Source: Bacteroidota bacterium
GTDB lineage: Bacteria > Bacteroidota > Bacteroidia > Sphingobacteriales > Sphingobacteriaceae
Reading direction: 5' to 3'
Assembly (NCBI GenBank): GCA_023450085.1
Contig: JAEXHI010000020.1
Coordinates: forward strand, 1 to 64,000
DNA: 64,000 nucleotides
The notes under the pieces are model-generated. The model had not been told where the DNA came from. It saw only the letters and a list, made by a program, of their open reading frames with translations, and did not search any database. How positions within the stretch are numbered: the first letter of the stretch is position 1; each line of letters opens with the position of its first letter. Shown here in pieces: positions 26,845-38,800 of the stretch. Position numbers and translations under genes: made by a program.

Positions 26845-26975
26845 TCATTGATTTACAATCAGTTAAATGCATTAAGGGACAAATATGGGACAAGGCTACG
26901 TATACTATTTGTAACTGTCTGTCGCTAATAGTAAGTATCGGTTTTCGTCGTTTTATGACGCTATTTTTACAAAGC
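26845..26975 (+). other. Possible left integration-site-like sequence of a 22.5-kb island
   Basis: Contains A-T-T-G-A-T...AATCAGTT, then GGGACAAATATGGGACAAG, CTGTCGCTAATAG and, at the end, TATTTTTACAAAGC (26962-26975). The same order of motifs, ending in exactly the same 14-mer, occurs at about 49305-49433 beyond the integrase genes. Within 26749-27303 no gene is supported; the 26784 frame lacks any recognisable feature. Attachment-site function is inference. Confidence 0.5.
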
Positions 26976-27303
26976 TAAGACGTAATTTAATGTATTTGGA
27001 TGCTAATTGATAGAATCTAGTTGAAACAAAATAGTATATAACTTATATATGCGACCCGCTGCCACGAGGATAGCATACGGCCCGCAATAATTAACGCTCG
27101 TTCAGACATAGGCATAATATAGCTCTCTTCTGAAACGGCCCCCTTTGTATTTACTCATCAATTAATTAGTATGTATGTTTGGAAATAATCCCTCAGGCTA
27201 AGCAACAAGCGCGCCATAGATACACTGGGTAATGACTTCATATTCCTTCCATTCAAGTCCGTTAGTTTTAGGCATTTTCGGTATTTGGCTTAATTTGCAG
27301 GTC

Positions 27304-29085
27304 TCACCTATAGGTGGACATACTGCTCGGCGATACTTTATTAGCAGGGACTATTACACAAACAACGCCGTCTGGATAGTTGCCGCCAAGTGTATAATGA
27401 GATTTTAAGTACTCAAATCGGAAAAGTTCCCTGATATCATTGAGTGGTGTGTTCTGAGCCGTCTTGTCAGATAGTTCAAAGACAATAAATATTCCTAGCT
27501 GGTCGTAAGAATTGGTGTAGGTCTGTGCCTGGGCTAAGTAATCTGCCGCTATATCTTTCCAGGTCGGTTTTGTCTTTGTTTTTTTGACCTCAACAGGGAA
27601 GACCAGGCCATTGTCATTGTAGGTAACATCAACTCTTCCGCCACCTGACTGATTGGGCTCATATAGATAACGGAAGCCTGATGTTGTTTGGCGAAGATTT
27701 CGAAAAAGGCTCTCCTGAAAAATGTGCTCGGTTTTGCCTGTAGCCAGTTTTGGGTCGTATAATTCTGGGAAAAATTCCTTTTTCTCTTGCATGCTCCGTA
27801 CTACATAGGTAATTACATTGGTAAGCACGATTGAAAAGGAGTTCAACTTCTCTGCGGGATACTGTGGTATGAAACTCTCGATTGCCCGGCGCAACAACGA
27901 AAATACCTCATCACCCTGGGGATATCCGGTCATTAAATAAGTTGCATCTTTAGCGGCATAATTGCTTATCAACCCGGCCAGGGTAAGTGGATCATCGTCC
28001 GAAATCCCGGATATATCGGCCTCAATCTGCTGCAACGGAATATTCTTATATCTCCTCGCAAGAAAGGCAATGATCTGAACGTTGTCTTTTTTTTTAATTA
28101 TATTTTGGTTCAAAGCGCCCTGTATCTCCTTCAGGAACTCCTGGTATGCTGAATCTGTTTCTTTCTCGATTAACACTTCGATTCTGGCGGAGGATGCAAT
28201 CAGATTGTTAGAATAGAGTGGGGAGATTATCGAAGTGGTAACCTGCTTAAACCGTTCGAGAAACGTTTGGTCGATAAGGCTTCCGTTTACCTGTACATTG
28301 ATCAGTTCCTGGTGAAGAGCAAAAACCTCCTTCAATTCTCTATCATAATCGTACCATTTACTTTCCTCATTCACTTTTTTTACGATGTCTACACTTAGGC
28401 TTAAAACCTGTCCCAGGTGCTGGGATAAACTCAGATTTTCACCATTGCTGAATATTTCGAGTCTCCAGAGTAAGACTAGGCACTCGGCCAGTAGTTTCTG
28501 GCAGTCTTCTTGTTTACCGGTAATCAGGCCCAGGATAAAATCACATGTGACCGCGAAATAAGCTGCATCTACGCGGTTTTCAACGATGCTACTGGATACA
28601 GAAAACAGCGAATGGCAAGATTGAAGACCTGTTATGAGATCTGATGTTCCCTTTTGAGGGATGGCAAGAAAGGCCAGAAGCCCTTTTCGGTATAACGCTT
28701 CGCTGGAAACATCTGCGTTCAAATGCCTACTCAGTTTCTCGAAAACCTGATCAGCGTCAGCGCTCGCATCATAATGGAGAAACAACAACCGGATACGGGA
28801 TATCTGTACAAAAGGATCCGCATCATCTTCAATATCTTCGAGCAAAATCCCCAGTAAGGTCTGCCGGCTTAGCTTTGCAATGAGTACCAGACCACTACAG
28901 ATTTCAAGCGCACATTGCCGTAGATAGGCGTTGGTTTCCTGTACGATAATGGATTGCATAAGTATTTTCAGTACAGGTGGGGTATAGCTCTGAAAATAGC
29001 CTTCATCACAAAAGCTATCCAAAAAATCCGATTTCTCGTCTTCGGATAAATTGACAAAATCTTGATATTGTCTAGGAATGTTCAT
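27304..29085 (-). CDS. Helical-repeat protein with C-terminal PD-(D/E)XK nuclease domain
   Basis: 593 residues. Residues 1-450 are almost entirely alpha-helical, HEAT/armadillo-like, without recognised family. The C-terminal domain opens with H-I-F-Q-E-S-L-F-R-N-L and contains G-G-R-V-D486-V-T-Y and V-F-P-V-E499-V-K501-K, then Q-A-Q-T-Y-T-N; this is a complete PD-(D/E)XK active site. Its start overlaps the stop of the SMC-like ATPase gene by one base (TAATG), so the two are translationally coupled. Reading: the likely effector of a three-gene defence operon, with DNA or RNA cleavage switched by the ATPase. Nuclease fold is well supported; the function of the helical part is unknown. Confidence 0.75.
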   Translation of the reverse strand: MNIPRQYQDFVNLSEDEKSDFLDSFCDEGYFQSYTPPVLKILMQSIIVQETNAYLRQCALEICSGLVLIAKLSRQTLLGILLEDIEDDADPFVQISRIRLLFLHYDASADADQVFEKLSRHLNADVSSEALYRKGLLAFLAIPQKGTSDLITGLQSCHSLFSVSSSIVENRVDAAYFAVTCDFILGLITGKQEDCQKLLAECLVLLWRLEIFSNGENLSLSQHLGQVLSLSVDIVKKVNEESKWYDYDRELKEVFALHQELINVQVNGSLIDQTFLERFKQVTTSIISPLYSNNLIASSARIEVLIEKETDSAYQEFLKEIQGALNQNIIKKKDNVQIIAFLARRYKNIPLQQIEADISGISDDDPLTLAGLISNYAAKDATYLMTGYPQGDEVFSLLRRAIESFIPQYPAEKLNSFSIVLTNVITYVVRSMQEKKEFFPELYDPKLATGKTEHIFQESLFRNLRQTTSGFRYLYEPNQSGGGRVDVTYNDNGLVFPVEVKKTKTKPTWKDIAADYLAQAQTYTNSYDQLGIFIVFELSDKTAQNTPLNDIRELFRFEYLKSHYTLGGNYPDGVVCVIVPANKVSPSSMSTYR

Positions 29086-31172
29086 TAAAAGACAAACTGA
29101 CCACTTTCTTTAACTTCAATTCTTTCGGCAGACGTTATAATGCTCGTCAGCTCCCGATTGGCCGTTCCCACCATCACCTGTAGCTGCTCGCCAAACTTTT
29201 CTTCAATATGCAACAATGTTTTCTTCAAACCCTCCACGAAGTGAACATCCGCCTCCTCCTTGGTTGGAGAGTCCAGGATGATTAGCCTCGGGTGACGCCC
29301 CAGCCCCTTCTCTAGATCCAGTTCGATAAGGCTCAGGTAGAGCGCTAGTTTTGCCCGTAACTGCTCACCTTCAGATATGTCATTGAAATTGTTTACAATA
29401 TTTCCCTGGTAATAATGGATAATAAAATTATCCGGATTTATCACGACTTTGGTATAGCTGGAAAGTCCGAGTGAATGTAGCTGGCTGAGCATGATTACCT
29501 CAAGTTCGGATAGCGTGGCTTGGCCAAGTTTCTTTCTGCTTTTGAGCATCAGTTCATGCCCGGTTCGAAGCACCTCAGCCCTTTTTTTCATTTTTTTGTC
29601 CAACTGCATGGTTGCCTGTTTTTCTGCAATTGTGATCTGGCTCTCCAAATTGATTTTCTGCTCAAGAAGATTTTCGAATTTACTGAAATAGTCTCCCTCA
29701 GCTAACGCTCTGAGCTGGTTTCTTGTCCCCTCGGCTTCTTCGATCGATGCGTCCAAGGTTTCAAGGTCATTTGACAATCCTAATACCTTAGTTTCCAAGC
29801 TGGCAAAGTTCGTATGATGAATCTTAGCCTTAACTTCAATATCATTTAAGGCCTGGTTTTCTTTTTCGGTGAGTAACCGGTTTCGCTCAATCTCACCTTT
29901 AGCTTCCTGTATTCTCATCTGCCATATTTCTGTATCGTTTTCTTTCGCAGTCATTGTATGGTCGCAGAGCATGCATATTTTAGACTCCTTCTCCTGCAAA
30001 CGCTTGTCCTTGTCCACTTCATGATCACAGTGGGGACATTCAGTCACTTCCAGGTTGTTGAAGAATATACCCGAGTCGATATAGTCCTGATATTCAACGA
30101 CCAGCTTCCGTAACTTATTAATCTCCTTTGTGGCGTGCTCGATTGAATGCTGTTTCTCTTTTATCAGCAACTGGGAAGAGTTGAGAGCAGTTTTCATCTG
30201 ATAAAGCCTGTCCTCTCCTTCCATTTTCTCCTTTCTCTTTGTCTCCCTAGATTGCTGAAATGCATGAAGTTTTTCTTCAATTGCCTCGATTGCTTTTTTT
30301 TCGGGATTAGTTTTTAATTTAAGAATCTGCTCATTTATGGCGATCAGATTTTTATTTAATTTTTCCAAATCCTCAACGCTTGTGGATTGGTTTTTTTCCT
30401 GTTCTGTCTTTAGAATCCATTCACGTTCCGCTTTTTTTGCTTTAGCCTCAAGAGCATGGATCGAGAAGGTATATTCGAGTCCCAAGAGCATCTGGAATAC
30501 CATTGCGTGCTGATTGCCAATTTCCAAATTTCCATAATCCTTCGACTGATGGTATATCGAGGAATAATAGCTTACCCAGGTTAAATCTGCATCACTCAGG
30601 TTTATACTGGGCTGGGAAGCCTGCACCCTTTTGATTGGATAATAATCGAACTCTTCGAAAAAAAGTTCCTGCATGAAACCCGCTAAAGCGTCCTTGCTTC
30701 TAAATGATTTGATCGGCTCTTCATCCTCAAGACCGTCAAGGGATGATGCATAAACAGCAGCTTTCAGTTGTGCACCGGTGAGATTCAGTACTACCGAATA
30801 AACCGCATCTTTGATGGAAAATTCTAGCGCAACGTGTTTCAACCAAGTTCTTACCAGAGGTGTGAATTTATCTCTACCCGTCAGAGCAAATCCGATTGCC
30901 TTGAAAATGGTTGATTTTCCCTTGAGGTTATCCGCTACCCACATACTTACCCCACTGTATAACAGGCGGTCGTACCTAAAAGCGGTATCGTCGTTTTTCT
31001 TGCCTTCAATGATTATCCTCCTCAACAGTAGCCTTTTCTGAGGGGAATCCGGAACACTCTTGTTGTAGCCATCATCTTCAAGAAAAAGTATTTCTTTAAC
31101 CTCTTCCAGTGTGAAATCCGCTGCATAAATATCGTGTACATATTTCACAAATTCATCGAACTTAAAATTCAT
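29085..31172 (-). CDS. SMC/Rad50-like ATPase with double-CxxC zinc hook
   Basis: 695 residues. Walker A is D-N-L-K-G-K86-S-T. Long coiled-coil arms enclose two C-x-x-C pairs (C379/C382 and C400/C403), more elaborate than the single Rad50 hook. The C-terminal lobe has an ABC signature-like S-E-G-E-Q-L-R-A-K and Walker B L-I-I-L-D-S-P. An unusual first 55-residue extension precedes the ATPase core (F-V-K-Y-V-H-D-I-Y...). It is coupled to the small upstream gene (4-bp ATGA overlap) and to the nuclease gene (1-bp overlap). The build recalls Lamassu LmuB and ABC-3C ATPases, but the partners do not clearly match either. Sensor/trigger role inferred. Confidence 0.82.
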   Translation of the reverse strand: MNFKFDEFVKYVHDIYAADFTLEEVKEILFLEDDGYNKSVPDSPQKRLLLRRIIIEGKKNDDTAFRYDRLLYSGVSMWVADNLKGKSTIFKAIGFALTGRDKFTPLVRTWLKHVALEFSIKDAVYSVVLNLTGAQLKAAVYASSLDGLEDEEPIKSFRSKDALAGFMQELFFEEFDYYPIKRVQASQPSINLSDADLTWVSYYSSIYHQSKDYGNLEIGNQHAMVFQMLLGLEYTFSIHALEAKAKKAEREWILKTEQEKNQSTSVEDLEKLNKNLIAINEQILKLKTNPEKKAIEAIEEKLHAFQQSRETKRKEKMEGEDRLYQMKTALNSSQLLIKEKQHSIEHATKEINKLRKLVVEYQDYIDSGIFFNNLEVTECPHCDHEVDKDKRLQEKESKICMLCDHTMTAKENDTEIWQMRIQEAKGEIERNRLLTEKENQALNDIEVKAKIHHTNFASLETKVLGLSNDLETLDASIEEAEGTRNQLRALAEGDYFSKFENLLEQKINLESQITIAEKQATMQLDKKMKKRAEVLRTGHELMLKSRKKLGQATLSELEVIMLSQLHSLGLSSYTKVVINPDNFIIHYYQGNIVNNFNDISEGEQLRAKLALYLSLIELDLEKGLGRHPRLIILDSPTKEEADVHFVEGLKKTLLHIEEKFGEQLQVMVGTANRELTSIITSAERIEVKESGQFVF

Positions 31173-31822
31173 AACGCTTCGTTAAATTCTTGGTTGAACA
31201 TATTTCGGGTTTCTTCCGCAATATCATGTATATACTGATTGATCATCGCATCCTTGTATTTTGTATGCCCATATTGCAGTGCCTTAAGTTCACTACCCTT
31301 GAGGTCACCAAAATATTTCTTGATTATCCCACATCTGTCACTGTACCATTTTAGGCCTTCAATCGTGTTGAGACCATTTTCAACCTTTTCTCTGCCAAAC
31401 GAGGTGAGAAAGTACTCTTTGCTATACTGTTTCAGAGAGCTGTCGATTTTGCTTTCGAAATCTATCAGACCATGGGATTTTAGGAAATTTATGGTTCTAT
31501 CCAAATTCTCCCAAGCACCATACAAGAATTTTTTCATATCTATCGTTCTTATTTCAGGCTCATGGGAATCCATTATTGCACTCACCAAGTTTTTGATCTC
31601 AGATCTATCAATCGATGAGTCTTCATTCATTTTAAGCATCAGTTCGTAGCAGAGATAACTTGGATAGCGGATCAGAAAATCGAGCTTCTGAACCTTAACC
31701 TCACTTTTAAGACGAGCTATTATTTTGGGCTTTTCATTATTCTGGAATGGCTCTGAAAAGAAATAAATTATCAGTAAGATGCGTAACCTATCCCTATATC
31801 TTTTATTGAGGTTTTCCTCCAT
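31169..31822 (-). CDS. Small helical partner protein of the SMC/nuclease operon
   Basis: 217 residues, mostly helical. The motif L-D-F-L-I-R-Y-P-S-Y-L lies near residue 40-50 and a winged-helix-like segment (L-K-S-H-G-L-I-D-F) near 118-126, followed by an aromatic-rich second half (Y-S-D-R-C-G-I-I-K-K-Y-F-G-D-L-K-G-S-E). It is the first gene of the operon, overlapping the ATPase by four bases. Size and place match the middle/kleisin-like components of ABC-3C (MC) or Lamassu (LmuC) systems. I cannot assign a family by sequence; the role as ATPase partner rests on overlap and position. Confidence 0.65.
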   Translation of the reverse strand: MEENLNKRYRDRLRILLIIYFFSEPFQNNEKPKIIARLKSEVKVQKLDFLIRYPSYLCYELMLKMNEDSSIDRSEIKNLVSAIMDSHEPEIRTIDMKKFLYGAWENLDRTINFLKSHGLIDFESKIDSSLKQYSKEYFLTSFGREKVENGLNTIEGLKWYSDRCGIIKKYFGDLKGSELKALQYGHTKYKDAMINQYIHDIAEETRNMFNQEFNEAL

Positions 31823-32091
31823 TGTGGTTTGAGTGCATTAATAAATATATCGTCTAATATAGTAAAATGGAATTAGTTTTGATAAAAATCAAGCATTTGT
31901 CTAAGACGCAGGGTGCTTGCGGTTCAAACTGCGGAATGATAAAAAAGTGGCGGCTTATTTCGCTTCGAATTAACAATATACTCCGAAAACGATTCAGGTG
32001 ATTGGTCCAGCACAAGCTGGAAAAGAAAGCTATTCGCAGGGTATATTACTGATACTAAGTGAAATTTAGCCTTTAGTTGTCAGGTTTGAAT

Positions 32092-32592
32092 TCACCTTCC
32101 AAAGCCGATAGTTGAGCTGATATAGAAGTTTGAACGCATCGGACGCGCATAGTATAAGTCGTTCCCAATCATTTTCCATTTGATCACAAGCCTCGGATAT
32201 TCCCAACTGCAGTTGCCATCGTTCATAGCATGGGTCTGATTGATCATAAAGGTCCGTATCAGTTGGAATACAAAACTTGTTTTGTTCTCGAAATATGGTC
32301 GCTGGCTTCTATCGAGTCCTCCTCCGCCCAAAAGCTCAAATTCACCAGTGTCCCTAAGTTTGAGCAATGTAAGCCAAAAATCATCGGTCATGTGCCTTAT
32401 GTTCTCTGCGTGCTCCAGATGAGTTTCTAAGTAAAAGCAGTCCCTATCAACTCCCCAATGGAATTCAATACCCATTTTTTCCGAACGGAGTATAAGATAT
32501 TGACCGTAAGGGAAGACCGAGCACAAAGAGGTGTCCCAATTGTTCCTAAACTTCCCAACCGTAAAAAAATTAGCAGCGATATTCGACAACAT
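32092..32592 (-). CDS. Hypothetical protein
   Basis: 166 residues, rich in aromatic residues and histidine (G-I-E-F-H-W-G-V-D-R-D-C-F-Y-L-E, H-L-E-H-A-E-N-I-R-H-M). It has ordinary amino-acid composition for the phylum and a mixed alpha/beta pattern, so it is probably real, though no family is recognised. It lies between the SMC/nuclease operon and the divergent Avs-like gene, on the minus strand. Its position inside the defence island suggests an accessory or immunity role, which is only a guess. The neighbouring gaps (31823-32091, 32593-32879) show no gene. Confidence 0.5.
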   Translation of the reverse strand: MLSNIAANFFTVGKFRNNWDTSLCSVFPYGQYLILRSEKMGIEFHWGVDRDCFYLETHLEHAENIRHMTDDFWLTLLKLRDTGEFELLGGGGLDRSQRPYFENKTSFVFQLIRTFMINQTHAMNDGNCSWEYPRLVIKWKMIGNDLYYARPMRSNFYISSTIGFGR

Positions 32593-32879
32593 TTCGTTGG
32601 TCTGTAAATGTTTTTTTTGATTCGCACAATATTTGATCGATTTCAGATTCGGTCAGTAGGACTTCCTTCATCTTTGACTTTAAAGCTCGCGTAGAGCATA
32701 TCCAAATCTAAAAGTAGATACAATTCTGCGCATTACAAATTTGTATTTCGCAAGTCGGAGAAGCAAAATACAAAAACCAGTTTTTAAGAGCGGAAGGTCT
32801 TGCTATCTTTACTATCACAGACGGAACTTGAGGTTTGCGATCCGAGCGCAGGACTGTTTTCCAAAAAAGATTTACTAAG

Positions 32880-35800
32880 ATGGGCAATAATAAAAAGATA
32901 GTCGCTCCAGCAGCTGGTGACAGAATAGATATTGGTGGAAAAAAACCGCAATTTGAAGCCTTTGCGCATTATATCTACCAGCACCTACTTAAGGGTGACC
33001 TTGATTGGGTTAAGATCGCCGATGATAAGGCAGATAAACTAGACGATATCCAGTTCGCCACAACGTCGGAGATTCATGCCTTCCAAATGAAGTGGAGCAA
33101 TCAGTCCAAGCTTCCCGCCTTTACGTATGCCAATTTCAAACAGTTATTGTTGGAAATGATTCCTGGTTGGAAAGCGCTAAAGGCTGCCAATGCAGGTAGC
33201 CACAAGGTGCTGCATGTACATATGATCACCAATAGGCCAGCCTCCACAAAAGATAGGATCCCCGATCGCAAATCAAACGATGTAGGTTCGCTACATGATT
33301 TTATGCAACACGTAATTTTACCATTAAAGGCAAACCAAAAAATAACGGGTAAATGGATAGAGGTCCTTGCACTGCTAAGGAAGGATACAGGGCTTTCAAA
33401 GCATGAGTTCTTTCAGTTTATGGATGATTTCTATGCAACCCTGACGTTTGCACTTCCCGACCTCAGTGGAATCAAAAAGGAAGATGCGCAGAAGCGTGAT
33501 GATTTTAATAAGCTAAAACTGTTCATCATTGATGAAATCGCAGATAAGAAAAAAAGGATCCACTTTACCTTCTCGGATCTTATTAATGAACTGGGTTGGC
33601 AGTATAGGTTCAGGACAACTTTCAACCACGAATTTATTGTAGATAAAGCAAGGTATGAGCCCATCACCGCAACGATAAGCGAACTTGACGCAAAAATATC
33701 CGACTTTAGTTCTGGTTACATTTATCTTAGCGGCACACCTGGATCTGGAAAATCGACCCTTCTTACCCAGTGGTCCAAGGATAGTAGCCATATCGTTGTA
33801 AGATATTATGCCTTTTCCAATACGTCCATTTCCCAGAATTTTAGTGACCGTGGAGAAGCTGAAAAACTATATTTCGATCTTGTTGTCCAGTTAAACGCAT
33901 TTCATTATACAAAGCCACAGACCATACTTCCCCATCACGATGAAGCCTACCTCCGCGGAATATTTTTTAAACAGCTTGATGACCTTTCGGAACACTATGC
34001 TAACACTGGTCAGAAAACTTTGATCATAGTCGATGGACTTGATCATATACCAAGGGAGTATCAGACGACAAAGAGCCTGCTTCGCAACTTACCATCCCCA
34101 GAAAGTATTCCCGAAGGTGTCCTCTTGGTATTGGGCAGCCAGACTTTCGAAATTGACAATCTTCAGCCAGATGTTAAGGCACAATTTCGGAATGGTGGCC
34201 GCAGCATTGCTATTCAGGCATTAAACCTTCGAGCGGTGCGGAACTATCTGCAAAAGCATGAGCCAGCGCTATCACTCAGTGATGACGAGATGGAAAAGAT
34301 CTATCACCTGAGCAACGGCCACCCACTGCAGCTCACCTATGTCGCAGAGGAGTTATCCAGTTATCCACAAGAGAAAAGCACAATACTGGCCCGCGAAGGC
34401 AACTATCAATCTATCGAAGACTATTACTTCAAGATCTGGGGCGAGTTATCAGAATTCGACAGACTTCATGATGCACTTGCATTGATGGCGAGAATACAGG
34501 GAGAGATCAAGCTGGACTTCGTTTCCGAATGGGCACTTGACCAGAAGACCCTGACCGCATTCCGATCCAAGGCCATGCACTTGTTCAGCCGATCTACCAA
34601 CATTCTTGTATTCTTTCACAATTCGTTTCGTCAGTTCATCATAAGGCAAACTTCACTTAATATCCTGCTTGACACTTATTCCAAAGAACTTGACCAGTCC
34701 TTCCACCGCAAGCTCGCTGAGCTATACAGTAAAAGCGTTGCCGAACCCCAATGGAACCGACTTTTCCATCTCTATCAGTCAGATCAAAAGGAGTTGTTTC
34801 TTAAGGAGGCGAACAGATCGGCATTCACCGATCAGATTCTTTCATTTAGGCCCATTGAAAAGGTCATCCACGATGTAAGGCTCGGACTAAACATCGCAAC
34901 GGAACTAAATGATCCAGTAGTGCTGTGTCGTTTCCTGTTTTTACTCACAGAAATGGAGTATCGCGAAAACAATTTCAATCCGATCAATTTTGTAAAAGAA
35001 CACTTGTTGATCAATAATTATGACATAGCGATCAGATATATGCGCGATGATCATATTCTTCAAAGCTCTAAACAGTTTGCAATAAGAATCAGCCACGAAC
35101 TATATCTACTTGGTCACGCCGATGAAGGTGCTAAATTATTTGGTCTGGGCGAACCTGCCGAAGTCAGGGAAGAAAAAATACTGGTTGACGCTAGCCATGA
35201 ATTCTGGCGGACAACGAGGATCTTGGAAGACTGGGCCAAAAGCGCGGCACTTTACTACGACATCAACAAACTGGTTCAGATCATAGAATGCACCGAAATC
35301 ACCGAAGCCGAACGTGCTCAAAACGCCAACGTAAATGATCTTAAGTCAAGATTATTTTTCCGTGCTGCCAGGACACTTGCACAGCAGATGAAATGGGAGC
35401 AGTTTGATACCCTCTTGGAAAAATTTGATCTGAAACGTAAAAATGATCAGCAGCTATTACTCGTGCTGTTGATTGATACTGTACATATCGCAAGGAAAAA
35501 TCGCTTACAGGAAAAGGAGGCAAGCTACTATGCAAGGATGATCAGCAGTTTTGAACGAAAACAATGCTCAGCCGAACAAAGGGTAAAGATTGCAATGCTC
35601 ATATTTCAACGGACTAGAGACGTTGGCCAGACAAAGCGCTGGATATCGGGAGTGGTCCAGCCACAGCTGGCATCTAATGATCACCTTGACAGGTACTCGG
35701 ACTTGCGCGAATATGAACATAGGATCGTCTTAAATGTGCTCTTGGAGATCTGTGGAATGGGCATTTCTCCCACCATTGCAGTTCCCAGCACTGGACGTGA

Positions 35801-38800
35801 CTACGACAATACGATGGTCAGCTTCGAACGCATGCTCTGTACTTTCGCTTCGTTCAGGGCTGATGTCATTCTTAAAAAATTTAGCGATCTGCCCATTCAC
35901 AGAATAAGGCCATTGATCGAGTTTTATTACATCACTCGAAGGATCAATGATACGAGCAGATATAGGGTCGACCGCCTTAGGAATGCATTCCATGCCAAAT
36001 TGGTAGCTACAGTGGCACTTATTGGCCCCCACGCACTGAAGGAATTTTATACCTATTTGGTACAGGAATTTAACGATTTCAATGACAAGTGGCTTCCAAT
36101 GGATCAGGTAAACATCCTCTTTGATCTTATTGATAACGGCCTGGAAAAAAAATTGATACTTCCTACCATCAACGATGCCGCTGCTAACATCATGCGTCAG
36201 GCAGATATGGCCCAGCGGGTTAATAATGCGCAGACGATGGTTTCAAGACTGATCGGCATCGGTGAACATGTCCGTGTGGAGTATTGGATGCGTAGGGCAA
36301 TCGAAGAATCTCTTGCCATTGGCTATTCCAGCGATGGCCAGCTCAATACATGGATGGACTGGCTTTCTCGCATCAATTCTTTGGAACCCGCCATCGCAAG
36401 AGATAGGATTTTATTTTACTTGGAAAGACTGGACTATGTCCGTGATGTATCCGACCATCGCCAATATTATTCCGCGGGTAGAAAGCTGCTTAATACCACC
36501 TTAAGCTGGAATTTTGCAGCAGGCGTTGATGTATTCACTTTCTTGATGGAAAACGGACTGATCTATTATGACGATGCAATTTCCGAGTTGGTGCGGGCGG
36601 CTATGGTACATTGTCAAAAGGATGAAATATCTTTTTCCGTAGATCTTTTTGGAGAACTATTGATCTTTCTATCTGATAAGTCGTATCCCTTCATCCTGCG
36701 CGAGCTGATTGTTTCCCTCAACGACATTGGAATGGACGACCAACGTGCTCTGGTCAAACATTTAATTGATGCTGTACACAGGAATGCCTTGGATACATAC
36801 CGCGACGAATATTTTGCCGAAATCATAAGGTTTGCCTCCAAGGCTGGAATCGACGCTTTTTCTATGGGAGTTCCGATCGGGACCAAAGCCGCGAAAGACA
36901 ATGATGATGATAAAAATGAGTTCCGTTTTAAAGACGGTTCCAACCTCGATGAAGCACAGGTACTCGAACAGATTACAGATTACGAATCTTTAAAAAAACT
37001 GCTCACGACAGAAGATTCAAGAAACTCCTATTTTGACTGGCATAAAGCCATACAAAAGATAGTTGGAGTTCTAACCAAAGAGCAGATTTTGGATGCAGCG
37101 CAGATCATTACTCCCAATAATCGTCCTTCGGCCCTATTTACCGAATTAAGCATAGCAGCACATACCATAGGCGAATTTAGTACCAGTGAAATGCTCGCAG
37201 ATCTCGCTATCAATCATTCGTGGGGATCTGGCTGGGACAAATTTTATGATGGAGGTTCTCGGATAAATGCCTTTAGTGCACTACAGCTTTCCAAGCCTAT
37301 CGAAGGACGGGCAAAGGCTTTTCAAACCTTCGCTTCGGACGTGCTTTCAACCGATCGCCCATCTTCCTATAAGAGTTTGATAGATGATGTACTACCTGTA
37401 CTTGTACAAGACATAGATTTAAGGCAGATCTACCACGAGATCGAAGAATACACCAAAATACTACTTGCCAATGCTATACCAGACCCACGTGCTTCACTGG
37501 CATTAAAAGAGGTTGACGAAAATTGGCGTACTTCAATGTTTAGGGCGCTTGTTTACCTAAGCCATTTCGAAGCGGTGCCGATAAAGAAGGAGGCAAGAAA
37601 TTTCATGGTAAAACATCTACCCTTTTTTGAAGGAACCAACATCGCAAGTCTTGCCTCCTCAGAAGAAATTGATCAGGAGCTTCTTTGCGAGCTGCTCTTT
37701 GGCAATCGCCACGATAAAATTTTCCTTCAGCAATTTGAGCAACAGATTGCCATGCTCTCAAATTCGGAAAGCTATACCATTCGGAAAGTAGCCCATGGAC
37801 TGCAGGACTTACTTGATCCAAAGTCCACTTCTCCTACAACTAAAATAATCACTAGGACATTAAGCCCGATTTACAGCTTAGCATTCAGCAAAGTATCAAA
37901 GCTTCGAACGATCGACCACATTGACGCTGATGGGAATATTGTTGATACAGACGATGTTTCCATACTTACGAATATCGTAAGTCTACAGGCAGCTACTATT
38001 GCAGGGATGTTCAATTTCAATGAGCTGAATATACATCATCGGCTTTATGCGATTATGCAGGAAATTGCTCAACCCTTTGTTTGGTCTTCTGTCAATGAAA
38101 AAGCTATTAGAAGTAAACTGGAAGCCGTAGGCTGCCAGATGGCATTTTATAGGCCAAGGATCGAAATTGTTTTCAGGGCACTTTCAAGAATGATAGTAGA
38201 ACTGGCTGATAGTGGCTATGTAATTTCGGACCAAAGCCTCCGATACTTTTTCCACCAGGACTTCGACATCGCACGGATTCCGATCGCTCCGAAGCCTTTC
38301 TATATTACCGCAATCGATGATGGGAAATTCGGAAGAGAGGAATGGGTAAACGCTCTTAGCGAAGATCATTTACTTTCCATTCCTATACATCGCGAACCCG
38401 ATGGATGGAAAGTTATCGCAGAAGCATATTCGTTAAAAAAAATGGAATGGGGCTATCCAGAAGAAATAGTGCAGTGGCAGGTGAAGGCGAGCAGGGCAGA
38501 ACCTGGAGCGACCGAATACTATCTTTTTGCTGGCACCTTTGAAACTACAGTCGCCAACTACCCATATAGCGAGGATTATCCAGCTACTGCAAATGTTGTC
38601 ATTGTAAATGAAAACCAGATGATCCTCAGCGACCGTAGACATGCTTGGATTGCCTTTAATCCCAAACTCGCATCCGAGCTGGGATGGACACCTATAGTTG
38701 GCTATCAATTCGCTTGGATGGACACCAATGGTGAACTTACCGCAAAGTCTACATTCTGGAGAAGCGGTAACATACAATTGGCACACAAGGTAACCGATGG

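Noticed and set aside
26784..26978. 64-codon ORF overlapping the left repeat
   Set aside because: The sequence is shared as non-coding repeat with the 49.3-kb region, where the frame is not kept.
32427..32627. Alternative minus-strand frame overlapping the 166-residue hypothetical gene
   Set aside because: Composition is poor and it competes with the longer, more protein-like frame.
32835..32879. TTG-initiated extension of the Avs-like protein
   Set aside because: A normal ATG at 32880 gives the family's usual start; the extension adds only charged residues.
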